From the NCBI GenBank assembly GCA_902475245.1, contig CABRYP010000001.1, forward strand, positions 62,001-126,000: 64,000 bases of DNA, given 5' to 3'. The notes beneath the pieces were generated by a model. That model was given only the letters and a program-made list of their open reading frames with translations. It did no database searches and had not been told where the DNA came from. This DNA is from an uncultured Collinsella sp. GTDB lineage: Bacteria; Actinomycetota; Coriobacteriia; Coriobacteriales; Coriobacteriaceae. Shown here one piece after another: positions 26,979-35,394 of the stretch. The stretch's first letter is position 1. Every line of letters starts with the position of its first letter. The position numbers and the translations under genes are program-made.

Positions 26979-28048
26979 CTGGCCGGCCCGGCAGTGAATA
27001 GCTCAACCCAATCGACAAGTAGCTCTTGCCGTAAGGTATCTTCGGCAATGCGCTCCTGTTTGGTCTTTGGGGTGTAGGAAAGTCCAGCCTTTTTATGGAT
27101 GAGCTCGGCTATGTGGTCGAAGCTCTTCTTATCCTTAATCTGGCCAAAGGTAATTTGGATGACGTCGTAGCCCATGCAGGTGAGCGCGGTGGCGCGCTCG
27201 GCATCGGAGAGGCTCGCGGCTTCGCTGCCGTGGGCGGAGTGGCCTTGGCATTCAAGGATGACACCCATGCTGTCGGTGGCGCTTTCGATGAGGATATCGG
27301 CGTAGCAGCAGGTTTTGTCATACAGCGAGCGCGCGGCGTCGCTGAGTGGGATGCGCACGTTGTTTGCGATGTTGATGCCCATGCCGCCCTCGTCGCGGGG
27401 GAGCGAGATGAGCATGGAGGTCTGGACTTCGAAGGGCGAGGCGGTCTGTCCTGTCATGCGTTCGGCGGCCCAGCGGAGCTGCTTAACACCGCGCAGGCCT
27501 GCGGCCTGCTTGGCGAACGCGGCGATATCCGCTGCGGAAAGAAGCGGCGTGCGCTTCCACAGGTTGGTATCCTTGCCGTTGACGTCGATAACCCGCTCCC
27601 AGCCGCAGTTGGGTGGAATGAGCTTAAGCGAAATAGCTTCATCAAGTTGCTGTTGCGTACGTTTGCAGGGTGTATACACAGCAAACGAGCTGCACATCTC
27701 ATAACACGCCATAAGCAGCTGGTTGCGTGAGGCCTGCGTAGCAAGGTTGAGCAGCGTGAACTCGGGCGATGTGACATCAAACCCATGCTCGGTTTGCCTA
27801 AACGACCCGGGAGGCGGCTCTTGGGTCAGGAGGTGCGATTTAAACAGGCTTCGCGACCCGGATTGTGCCCGAGTGAATACAAGCCTGTGAAGCGGTGCGT
27901 GAAGCAGGTCTTTTACAACTGCATGACTTCCGAGGCCGCAACATCTGCGATCCATATTGCCAAGGCTAATGGCAGGGTAAAGGCCTAATACCTGCGGCGG
28001 GATACGGTGATAGTAAAAAGCGGATTGACCGCATAGCGTCAGGTCCAT
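26975..28048 (-). CDS. DUF559/VSR-like PD-(D/E)XK nuclease-fold protein
   Basis: 357 aa from the ATG at 28048, with AGGAGG 6 bp upstream; an ATG 69 bp earlier has no site. The N-terminal half looks like the AbiEi-type lead of such proteins (SPEFTLLNLA). The C-terminal half has the nuclease pattern SPFEVQTSML, CYADILIES, VILECQGHSAH (acid, acid-x-Gln/Gly, His), then DAERATALTCMGYDVIQIT. It is clearly related to the gene at 1086 and keeps a more complete active site. The role could be DNA repair, defence or self-regulation. It is transcribed alone, with an inverted-repeat element upstream. Confidence 0.7.
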   Translation of the reverse strand: MDLTLCGQSAFYYHRIPPQVLGLYPAISLGNMDRRCCGLGSHAVVKDLLHAPLHRLVFTRAQSGSRSLFKSHLLTQEPPPGSFRQTEHGFDVTSPEFTLLNLATQASRNQLLMACYEMCSSFAVYTPCKRTQQQLDEAISLKLIPPNCGWERVIDVNGKDTNLWKRTPLLSAADIAAFAKQAAGLRGVKQLRWAAERMTGQTASPFEVQTSMLISLPRDEGGMGINIANNVRIPLSDAARSLYDKTCCYADILIESATDSMGVILECQGHSAHGSEAASLSDAERATALTCMGYDVIQITFGQIKDKKSFDHIAELIHKKAGLSYTPKTKQERIAEDTLRQELLVDWVELFTAGPAS

Positions 28049-28099
28049 GACGTCCTCCTGGTCGAAATATGCTTTTGGACCGTGCGATGCCAGTGTCAA

Positions 28100-28227
28100 T
28101 TCGGAAGTATGCGGCAAAATCTAAACCCTGTGAGCAGACCTGGCTTTTGAGGCTAGTTTATCAGGCATTTTGTTGCGAAAAAACGAGGTGTGCTCGGTGG
28201 TCTCAGAATTTGCCGCATACTTCCGAA
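28100..28227. repeat. 128-bp inverted-repeat element
   Basis: Arms at 28100-28122 and 28205-28227 match at 22 of 23 bases (TTCGGAAGTATGCGGCAAA core). The 82-bp middle has no open frame of note. It lies upstream of the nuclease-fold gene at 28048. Confidence 0.75.
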
Positions 28228-28404
28228 AACCAGGTCGATCTGGCTCTTGCTAAAACGATTTATCAGCGTCGGTTAAGGTGTGGGTTTGCCACCGGGCGAA
28301 CACTTTTAGCGCTTGGGACTTTATTTTATGGGCCTCGAAGGGTGGATTTCGCACTTTTGGTAAAGAAATGAGTGCGTGTTTTGCTGTGCGCCGGCATTGG
28401 CACA

Positions 28405-28442
28405 GAAAAAGGGCCCGGAAGGCTTTGCCTTCCGGGCCCTTT
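28405..28442 (-). terminator. Terminator of pyk
   Basis: A perfect 16-bp stem (AAAGGGCCCGGAAGGC and complement) with a TTT loop spans 28408-28442. On the minus strand it is followed by TTTTTC. Strong intrinsic terminator 29 bp past the pyk stop. Confidence 0.92.
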
Positions 28443-28470
28443 GCAATGCAAGTGCGCTTGCAAGTGCGAT

Positions 28471-29931
28471 TTAGCGCACCTGAGCTACGTAAGCGACGTT
28501 GGTCGAGGAGACCTTATCCTCGAGCTGGACGCTCATGCGGGGATCGCCGGCGGTAGCGACGGTCAGGTCGCCGGTCTTGACGTAGCCGAGCTCCTTAGCG
28601 GTTTCAATCGCCTTGACGATCGTGCCGTTGACGGTGCCCTGGGTAATCTCGGCCTGGTGCGGGATAACGCCCCAGTACATGATCATCTGCTGGACGGCCC
28701 ACTCGTGGCGGGAGAACGCGCAGATCGGCATGTTGGGACGGAAGTGCGAGATCAGGCGAGCGGTACGACCGGTGGTCGTCGGCACGGTGATGCACTTGGC
28801 GCCAACGGTGGTAGCCATGTTCACAGCGGACATACCCACAACGTTGTTGACGACGCGGGTGCCGTGAGCGTCAGCCGGAACCTCGAGCGGAGCGTGAGCC
28901 GGGAGGTACTTTTCGGTCTCGAGAGCAATGCTGGCCTGCATCTTAACGGCCTCGACCGGGTACTTACCGGCAGCGGACTCGCCAGAGAGCATAACGGCGT
29001 CGGTGCCGTCGTAGATGGCGTTAGCAACGTCGGCAACCTCGGCGCGCGTCGGGCGCGGGTTCTGCTGCATGGAGTCGAGCATCTGCGTAGCGGTGATAAC
29101 GGGCTTGTAGGCCGCGTTGCACTTGGCGATGATCTCCTTCTGGATGTGGGGAACGAGCTCGGGCTTGATCTCGATGCCCAGGTCGCCACGGGCGACCATG
29201 ATGCCGTCGGAAGCCTCGAGAATCTCGTCGAAGTTCTCGACGCCCAGGGCGCACTCGATCTTCGGGAAGATCGTGACGTGCTCGCCACCGTTCTCGCGGC
29301 AAAGCTTGCGGATGCCGCGGACGGACTCGCCGTCACGGATGAAGGAAGCGGCGATGTAGTCGATGTTCTCGGTCAGGCCAAAGAGGATGTCCTGACGATC
29401 GCGCTCGGTGATAGCGGGCAGCGAGATGTTGACGTTGGGCATGTTGACGCCCTTGCGCTCGCCGATCAGGCCGTCGTTCTTGACGACGCAGGTCATGTCC
29501 TGGCCGTCGACGGACTCGACCTCGAGGGCAACCAGGCCGTCATCGATCAGGATGAGGGAGCCCTTCTCGACCTCGGAGGGCAGAGCCAGGTAGTCGAGGG
29601 AGATGTGCTCAGCGGTGCCGTGGAAATCCTCGGTCGTGGGCTGAGCGGTGACGACGATCTTGTCGCCGGTCTTGACGGCAACCTTCTTGCCATCGACCAG
29701 AAGGCCGGTGCGGACCTCGGGGCCCTTGGTGTCGAGCAGGATGCCGACGGGCATACCGAGCTCCTTGGAAATACGACGGACGCGCTCGATGCGACCGTGG
29801 TGCTCGTCGTAGGAGCCGTGCGAGAAGTTAAAACGGGCGACGTTCATGCCCGCCTTGATCATCTCGCGGATGGTCTCGTCGCTATCGCAGGCGGGACCCA
29901 TGGTGCATACAATCTTAGTGCGCTTGTACAT
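28471..29931 (-). CDS. pyk: Pyruvate kinase
   Basis: 486 aa. It turns phosphoenolpyruvate and ADP into pyruvate and ATP in glycolysis. Visible features: KRTKIVCTMGPA at the start, NVARFNFSHGSYDEH, DTKGPEVRTG, the metal/catalytic region PKIECALGVENFDEI, MVARGDLGIE, the ATQMLDSM block, DGTDAVMLSGESAAGKYP, and a C-terminal domain with TGRTARLISHFRP. No extra C-terminal domain is present. A TATAAT -10 box for this strand lies at 29995-30000. Confidence 0.96.
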   Translation of the reverse strand: MYKRTKIVCTMGPACDSDETIREMIKAGMNVARFNFSHGSYDEHHGRIERVRRISKELGMPVGILLDTKGPEVRTGLLVDGKKVAVKTGDKIVVTAQPTTEDFHGTAEHISLDYLALPSEVEKGSLILIDDGLVALEVESVDGQDMTCVVKNDGLIGERKGVNMPNVNISLPAITERDRQDILFGLTENIDYIAASFIRDGESVRGIRKLCRENGGEHVTIFPKIECALGVENFDEILEASDGIMVARGDLGIEIKPELVPHIQKEIIAKCNAAYKPVITATQMLDSMQQNPRPTRAEVADVANAIYDGTDAVMLSGESAAGKYPVEAVKMQASIALETEKYLPAHAPLEVPADAHGTRVVNNVVGMSAVNMATTVGAKCITVPTTTGRTARLISHFRPNMPICAFSRHEWAVQQMIMYWGVIPHQAEITQGTVNGTIVKAIETAKELGYVKTGDLTVATAGDPRMSVQLEDKVSSTNVAYVAQVR

Positions 29932-30372
29932 TCAGACCTCCATCTGACATCGTCTTGCGCTGATAGATAAACCATAAGAAATAAAACCGAGTTGATTATA
30001 ACGAAATGGCGACCGAATACCCCAAAAAATCGACCGTATGCCGAATTAGAAGTTCATTTTTTGCGGAAAAACGGTATATGCAAAAACTTTACCAACCGTT
30101 CTAACCGCTGCTATCTGGGCGATATTTCAATTTGATGATGCGCCGAAGAAAAAACGTTTTATCAGTATTGAGCATCACACGGTCTGCACCGTTGCGCCTG
30201 TGCCGTGTTTCCAGATGGAATGTTTTGGCTAGACGCGTCGCTTTGGGGTACCATAGCCCCACTATCAACTGCCGCTCAGCACGGCAGCCTTGATGAGCCC
30301 TTGCCCTTCTCCTGGGAATTATGATCGGGCATCAATCTGCTGAGTGGCCCGAATCCCAGGAGGGGACTCTAT
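29932..30372. promoter_or_regulatory. Divergent promoter region, pyk / P-type ATPase
   Basis: No gene is seen in this 441-bp, locally AT-rich gap. For pyk (minus) there is TATAAT at 29995-30000. For the ATPase (plus) TTGGCT (30225-30230) and TACCAT (30249-30254) stand 18 bp apart. The ATPase leader has a CTGCCG/CGGCAG hairpin (30269-30287) and a larger pairing TCCTGGGAAT with AATCCCAGGA that ends on the AGGAGGGG ribosome site. Such pairing could control translation; it does not match a metal riboswitch I know. Confidence 0.55.
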
Positions 30373-33054
30373 ATGCAAAAGGAATACCTGTCCGCCGCGG
30401 CGGAGGTGCTCAGCGACCAAGGCGTCGATGAGAACCTCGGCCTGAGCACCGGTGAGGCGTCGTCGCGCCTCGCCAAGACAGGCCCTAACAAGCTCGAGGA
30501 AGCCGAGAAGACGCCGCTGTGGAAGCGTTTCTTTGAGCAGATGGCCGACCCCATGGTCATCATGCTGATCGTTGCCGCCGTCATCAGTGCGCTCACGGGC
30601 ATGGTCAAGGGCGAGGCGGACTTTGCCGATGTCGCCATCATCATGTTCGTCGTTATCGTCAACTCGGTGCTGGGCGTGGTCCAGGAGGCTAAAAGCGAGG
30701 AGGCTCTCGAGGCCCTGCAGGAGATGAGCGCGGCGCAGTCCAAGGTGCTGCGCGACGGCAAGCTCGTGCATCTGCCGAGTGCCGAGCTCGTGCCCGGTGA
30801 CGTGATCATGCTCGAGGCGGGCGACTCCGTCCCGGCCGACTGCCGCGTGCTCGAGAGCGCCACGATGAAGATCGAGGAGGCCGCCCTTACCGGCGAGTCC
30901 GTGCCCGTCGAGAAGCATGCCAACGTGATCGAGCTCGCCGCGGGCACCGACGACGTGCCGCTCGGCGACCGCAAGAACATGTGCTACATGGGTTCCACCG
31001 TGGTATACGGCCGCGGCCGCGCCGTCGTGGTCGGCACCGGCATGAATACCGAGATGGGTAAGATCGCCGGCGCCCTGGCCGAGGCCAAGGAAGAGCTCAC
31101 GCCGCTGCAGGTGAAGCTCGCCGAGCTCAGCCGCATCCTCACCATCATGGTTATCGTCATCTGCGTCGTCATCTTTGGCGTCGACATCATCCGCCACGGC
31201 GTGGGCAACGTCCTTACCGACCCGACTGCCTTGCTCGACACCTTTATGGTCGCCGTCTCGCTCGCCGTCGCTGCCATCCCCGAGGGCCTGGTCGCCGTCG
31301 TGACCATCGTGCTGTCGCTTGGCGTGACCAAGATGGCCAAGCGCCAGGCAATCATCCGCAAGCTCTCTGCCGTCGAGACTCTCGGCTGCACGCAGACCAT
31401 CTGCTCCGACAAGACCGGTACCCTTACCCAAAACAAGATGACCGTCGTCAAGCACGAGCTCGCTGCGCCTAAGGAGAAGTTCCTGGCCGGCATGGCGCTG
31501 TGTTCCGATGCCCAGTGGGACGAGGACCTGGGCGAGGCTGTGGGCGAGCCGACTGAGTGCGCGCTCGTCAACGATGCCGGCAAGGCTGGTCTTACTGGCC
31601 TGACTGCCGAGCACCCGCGCGTGGGCGAGGCCCCGTTCGACTCGGGCCGCAAGATGATGTCCGTGGTCGTCGAGACCCTGGACGGCGAGTATGAGCAGTA
31701 CACCAAGGGCGCGCCCGACGTGGTGATCGGCCTGTGCACCCATATCTACGAGGGCGATAAGGTCGTCCCCCTGACCGAGGAGCGTCGCGCCGAGCTCGTG
31801 GCCGCCAACAAGGCCATGGCCGACGAGGCCCTGCGCGTACTGGCGCTGGCAAGCCGCACCTACACCGAGGTCCCGAGCGACTGCAGCCCCGCTGCGCTCG
31901 AGCACGACCTGGTCTTCTGCGGCCTGTCCGGCATGATTGACCCGGTCCGCCCCGAGGTCGCCGACGCCATTCGTGAGGCCCACGATGCCGGTATCCGCAC
32001 CGTCATGATCACGGGCGACCACATCGACACCGCCGTGGCCATCGCCAAGCAGCTGGGCATCGTCACCGATCGCAGCCATGCCATCACCGGTGCCGACCTC
32101 GATCGCATGAGCGACGAGGAACTCGACGCGCACATCGAGGACTACGGCGTGTACGCCCGCGTTCAGCCTGAGCACAAGACACGCATCGTAGAGGCTTGGA
32201 AGTCGCGCGACCAGATCGTGGCCATGACGGGCGACGGCGTCAACGACGCCCCGTCCATCAAGCGCGCCGACATCGGCGTTGGCATGGGCATCACCGGTAC
32301 CGATGTCACCAAGAACGTCGCCGACATGGTGCTTGCCGACGACAACTTCGCCACCATCATCGGTGCCTGCGAAGAGGGCCGTCGCATCTACGACAACATC
32401 CGCAAGGTCATCCAGTTCCTGCTTTCGGCCAACCTTGCCGAGGTCTTCTCGGTGTTTATCGCCACGCTCATCGGCTTTACCATCTTCCAGCCGGTGCAGC
32501 TGCTGTGGGTGAACCTGGTCACCGACTGTTTCCCCGCGCTCGCGCTGGGCATGGAGGACGCCGAGGGCGACATCATGAAGCGCAAGCCGCGCAACGCCAA
32601 GGACGGTGTCTTTGCCGGCAATATGGGCCTGGACTGTGTGGTCCAGGGCCTAATCATCACCGTGCTGGTGCTGGCGAGCTTCTTTGTGGGCGTGTACTTT
32701 GACATGGGCTACATCCACATCGCCGATATGATCGCCGGCAATGCCGACGAGGAGGGCGTGATGATGGCGTTCATCACGCTCAACATGGTTGAGATTTTCC
32801 ACTGCTTCAATATGCGCAGCCGTCGTGCGTCGCTGTTCACCATGAAGAAGCAGAACAAGTGGCTGTGGGCTTCCGCCGCGCTGGCACTGGTGCTGACGGT
32901 GATCGTGACCGTGCAGCCGACGCTTGCCGAGATGTTCTTTGGTCCTGTGACGCTTGAGCTCAAGGGCGTTCTTGCCGCGCTGGGCCTGGCCTTTCTGATC
33001 ATCCCGCTGATGGAGATCTACAAGGCGATCATGCGCGCAGTGGAGAAGGAGTAA
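30373..33054 (+). CDS. Calcium-type cation P-ATPase
   Basis: 893 aa with AGGAGGGGA upstream. Type II P-ATPase layout: N-terminal cation-ATPase domain, TGES at 173-176 (actuator), PEGL at 303-306 in M4 (calcium-pump ligand motif), phosphorylated Asp346 in SDKTGTLT, KGAPD nucleotide-domain block, GDGVNDAPS at about 619-627, and a C-terminal M5-M10 bundle (LLWVNLVTDCFPALALGMED). It probably exports Ca2+ across the cell membrane. Mn2+ is a possible alternative. Confidence 0.92.
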   Translation: MQKEYLSAAAEVLSDQGVDENLGLSTGEASSRLAKTGPNKLEEAEKTPLWKRFFEQMADPMVIMLIVAAVISALTGMVKGEADFADVAIIMFVVIVNSVLGVVQEAKSEEALEALQEMSAAQSKVLRDGKLVHLPSAELVPGDVIMLEAGDSVPADCRVLESATMKIEEAALTGESVPVEKHANVIELAAGTDDVPLGDRKNMCYMGSTVVYGRGRAVVVGTGMNTEMGKIAGALAEAKEELTPLQVKLAELSRILTIMVIVICVVIFGVDIIRHGVGNVLTDPTALLDTFMVAVSLAVAAIPEGLVAVVTIVLSLGVTKMAKRQAIIRKLSAVETLGCTQTICSDKTGTLTQNKMTVVKHELAAPKEKFLAGMALCSDAQWDEDLGEAVGEPTECALVNDAGKAGLTGLTAEHPRVGEAPFDSGRKMMSVVVETLDGEYEQYTKGAPDVVIGLCTHIYEGDKVVPLTEERRAELVAANKAMADEALRVLALASRTYTEVPSDCSPAALEHDLVFCGLSGMIDPVRPEVADAIREAHDAGIRTVMITGDHIDTAVAIAKQLGIVTDRSHAITGADLDRMSDEELDAHIEDYGVYARVQPEHKTRIVEAWKSRDQIVAMTGDGVNDAPSIKRADIGVGMGITGTDVTKNVADMVLADDNFATIIGACEEGRRIYDNIRKVIQFLLSANLAEVFSVFIATLIGFTIFQPVQLLWVNLVTDCFPALALGMEDAEGDIMKRKPRNAKDGVFAGNMGLDCVVQGLIITVLVLASFFVGVYFDMGYIHIADMIAGNADEEGVMMAFITLNMVEIFHCFNMRSRRASLFTMKKQNKWLWASAALALVLTVIVTVQPTLAEMFFGPVTLELKGVLAALGLAFLIIPLMEIYKAIMRAVEKE

Positions 33055-33065
33055 CGCTCTCGTCC

Positions 33066-33153
33066 GGGCCCGCCCCACGCCCTTTCTCCCTCACTGGTCC
33101 TCGCGCTTCGCGCTGCGGGATCGTTCGGGAGAAAGGGCTTCCGGGGCGGGCCC
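33066..33153. repeat. 88-bp GC-rich inverted repeat after the P-ATPase
   Basis: Arms 33066-33090 and 33127-33153 pair over nearly their full length (GGGCCCGCCCC, then GCCCTTTCTCCC, with a short bulge). The loop itself has a CGCGCTTCGCGC hairpin. It may end transcription of the ATPase gene or be a mobile hairpin. Confidence 0.7.
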
Positions 33154-33212
33154 TGCGGTATCCTTGCTGGCTTTTCTCCCGTGCGGATGAAAAGGGCTAA
33201 GGGAAAGTATGT

Positions 33213-33248
33213 GAGTCGGTCGAGCACTTGCTCGACCGACTCCTTTTT
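33213..33248 (+). terminator. Intrinsic terminator
   Basis: A perfect 14-bp stem (GAGTCGGTCGAGCA and complement) with a two-base gap in the loop, followed by C and five T. It sits 50 bp before the rsgA start and separates it from the ATPase. Confidence 0.88.
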
Positions 33249-33297
33249 GTGGGTAAAATACCTGCTCAGTTGTGTGGTTTTGTGCTGGGAGGCATCT

Positions 33298-34482
33298 GTG
33301 GGCAAGGCGAAGGCTAAGGCGAAGAAAAAGACGACGGGGGCGCGGGCTAAGCGCGATCGTCGTCGGAAGCTTGCGACCGAGGCTCCCGCATCTGCCGAGG
33401 AGCTGCTGGCAAGCGTGCCGGGACTTGACGCGCTACAGGACGTTCCGGCGTTTGATGACCTGCCGGTCGATGAAGCCCAGCAGACTGCCTTTGATGATTT
33501 CTGCGCACATGCCGAGGAGCCCGAGCAGATGCGGCTGGGTGCCGTGGTGCGCTTGGATCGCGGGTTTCCGCTGGTGGCGACTGCCGACGACACCTTCCGC
33601 GCCGAGCATGCCGTGGGGTTTGCCAAGTCGCGCGGCGAGGACGAGGTCCTGCTGCCTGCCGTGGGCGACCGTGTGGCTGTGCGCCGCGCTCCCGGGCACG
33701 ATATGGGCGTGATTGAGTGCGTGCTGCCTCGCCGCACGAGTTTTGAGCGTTGGCGTGGACGCGCTCGAGGCGAACGTCAGGTGCTTTGCTCCAACGTGGA
33801 TAGCGTTCTGATCGTGCAGGCGCTTGGCGCCGGCGAGGTGTTGCTCGACCGCGTGGCACGCTCGCTGGTGCTGGCACTCGACTGCGATGCCGAGCCGGTG
33901 GTGGTACTCACCAAGGCCGACCGATGCGACGCCGATGAGCTTGCACGCGACCTGGATCGCGTGCGCCGCTTGGTGGGTCCAGACGTGCACGTAATCGTGA
34001 CGTCCTCTGCCGAGGGCCGTGGTTTGGATGAGGTGCGCGCCTGCGTGCCCGCCGGGAGCTGCGCCATGATCTTGGGTGAATCGGGTGCTGGCAAGTCGAC
34101 GCTGCTCAACGCGCTGCTGGGTCACGATACATTGGCGACCGGCGGCGTGCGCGAGCGCGATGACCAGGGCCGCCATACCACCGTCGCGCGCGTGATGGTG
34201 GCGCTTCCGGGTGATGCCGGCGTTATTGCCGACGCCCCGGGCCTGCGCAGTCTGCCGCTCGTAGGGCATGAGCGGGGTTTGGCGCGCGCCTTCCCCGAGA
34301 TTGTCGAGGCATCGCGCGCGTGCCGGTTTGGCGATTGCACACATACCCATGAGCCGGGTTGCGCCGTTCGTGAGGCCGAGGACGCCGGGCAGATCGACGG
34401 CCTGCGTCTGGAAACGTTCCAAAACCTGGCGTCATCCATGCGCGTGAGCGCTCAAATGCTCGATCCCGATGTCCATCTGTAA
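33298..34482 (+). CDS. rsgA: Ribosome small-subunit GTPase
   Basis: 394 aa from the GTG at 33298, with GGGAGG 5 bp upstream; earlier in-frame codons run into the terminator. The GTPase motifs are circularly permuted as in RsgA: TKAD (about 204), then G1 GESGAGKST (about 260-268), then DAPGLRSL. The zinc cluster CRFGDCTHTHEPGC is at about 341-354. It helps mature the 30S subunit. The first 30 residues are a Lys/Arg-rich tail longer than in E. coli. Confidence 0.92.
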   Translation: MGKAKAKAKKKTTGARAKRDRRRKLATEAPASAEELLASVPGLDALQDVPAFDDLPVDEAQQTAFDDFCAHAEEPEQMRLGAVVRLDRGFPLVATADDTFRAEHAVGFAKSRGEDEVLLPAVGDRVAVRRAPGHDMGVIECVLPRRTSFERWRGRARGERQVLCSNVDSVLIVQALGAGEVLLDRVARSLVLALDCDAEPVVVLTKADRCDADELARDLDRVRRLVGPDVHVIVTSSAEGRGLDEVRACVPAGSCAMILGESGAGKSTLLNALLGHDTLATGGVRERDDQGRHTTVARVMVALPGDAGVIADAPGLRSLPLVGHERGLARAFPEIVEASRACRFGDCTHTHEPGCAVREAEDAGQIDGLRLETFQNLASSMRVSAQMLDPDVHL

Positions 34483-34500
34483 TTGATTTTTCCTATGACA

Positions 34501-34534
34501 GCCGTCTCCCAACTGTTCGGGAGACGGCTTTTTT
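34501..34534 (+). terminator. Terminator of rsgA
   Basis: GCCGTCTCCC pairs with GGGAGACGGC around AACTGTTC, followed by six T. Confidence 0.92.
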
Positions 34535-34572
34535 GCTGCGGAAAAGACTCGAAACATGCAGTTTGCTGACGT

Positions 34573-34623
34573 GCTGACCAAAACCTTGCCACGAGCTTGA
34601 CGGGCTGGTCAGTTTTTGGTCAG
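34573..34623 (+). promoter_or_regulatory. Putative regulator site upstream of the Tad operon
   Basis: GCTGACCAAAA, the 21-bp block at 34583-34603, and the direct repeat GGTCAG-N5-GGTCAG at 34607-34623 make a partly palindromic cluster. The block and the direct repeat also occur at 916-963. The distance to cpaB is about 110 bp, in activator range. Confidence 0.5.
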
Positions 34624-34734
34624 CGATTGGTTTGACATCGAAAACCAAGATCGCGATTGCGCCGCTTTGCACTCTGACCGCCCAGACAATGGTGGTACGG
34701 GCATTCGCCCGGCACTGCCATGAGAGGAGCGGCC

Positions 34735-35394
34735 GTGAACAAGAGCAAGCGCATCGCCATCAGTCTGGTCGCGGGCGTGCTCGCTGCTCTGTTATGCATG
34801 GTTTACGGCTCGTCGATCCGCTCGCAAGCCGAACAGGTCCAGGCTGAGACCTTGGCCAAGTACGGGGGCGATCGCGTCGAGGTATGCGTTGCGGCGCGCG
34901 ATATCGATGTGGGCGAGACCCTCGATGAGACCAATGTCATAACCCAGGAATGGCTGACAAGCCTGCTGCCGCGTGACGCGGCGACCGAGCTGCGCCAGGT
35001 GCGCGGCGACGTGACGACTTCGCGTATTCCCAAAAACGCCGTGATCTGCAATGTCTACACCAAGGCCGAGAGCCACAAGCTCGAGGTGCCTAAGGGCAAG
35101 GTCGCCGTTTCGGTGGCGGTCGATGCCGAGCACTCGGTCGGCGGCGCCACGGGCGTGGGCAGCTACGTGGATGTGTATGTGCAAAAAGACGGCGTAACCG
35201 ATCGGCTGTGCGGCGCGTACGTGATCGATACCAGTGAGGATTCCGGTGCCACGCGCGAGGGCAAGATCGAATGGGTGACGCTGGCGGCTGACCCCGAAGA
35301 CGTCAAGGAACTGCTGGGCGCCTCGGGCAAGGGAACGGTCAGCTTGACGATTCCCGCCACGGCGCGCGGCAAAAAGAGCGGAGGCGACGAGTGA
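34735..35394 (+). CDS. cpaB: Tad pilus assembly protein, CpaB/RcpC-like (SAF domain)
   Basis: 219 aa from the GTG at 34735, preceded by AGAGGAG. One N-terminal membrane helix (about 7-25) is followed by a SAF domain (VCVAARDIDVGETLDETNVI, about 45-90) and a C-terminal RcpC-type region (VAVSVAVDAEHSVGGATGVGSYVDVYV). It sits outside the membrane and helps pilus secretion in Tad systems. First gene of a tightly packed operon; its stop overlaps the next start. Confidence 0.82.
   Translation: MNKSKRIAISLVAGVLAALLCMVYGSSIRSQAEQVQAETLAKYGGDRVEVCVAARDIDVGETLDETNVITQEWLTSLLPRDAATELRQVRGDVTTSRIPKNAVICNVYTKAESHKLEVPKGKVAVSVAVDAEHSVGGATGVGSYVDVYVQKDGVTDRLCGAYVIDTSEDSGATREGKIEWVTLAADPEDVKELLGASGKGTVSLTIPATARGKKSGGDE

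Noticed and set aside
28372..29970. 532-codon plus-strand frame opposite pyk
   Set aside because: pyk is unmistakable on the minus strand and has its own terminator.
30262..30372. Manganese (yybP-ykoY) or magnesium (M-box) riboswitch
   Set aside because: The conserved core sequences of those classes as I know them are absent.
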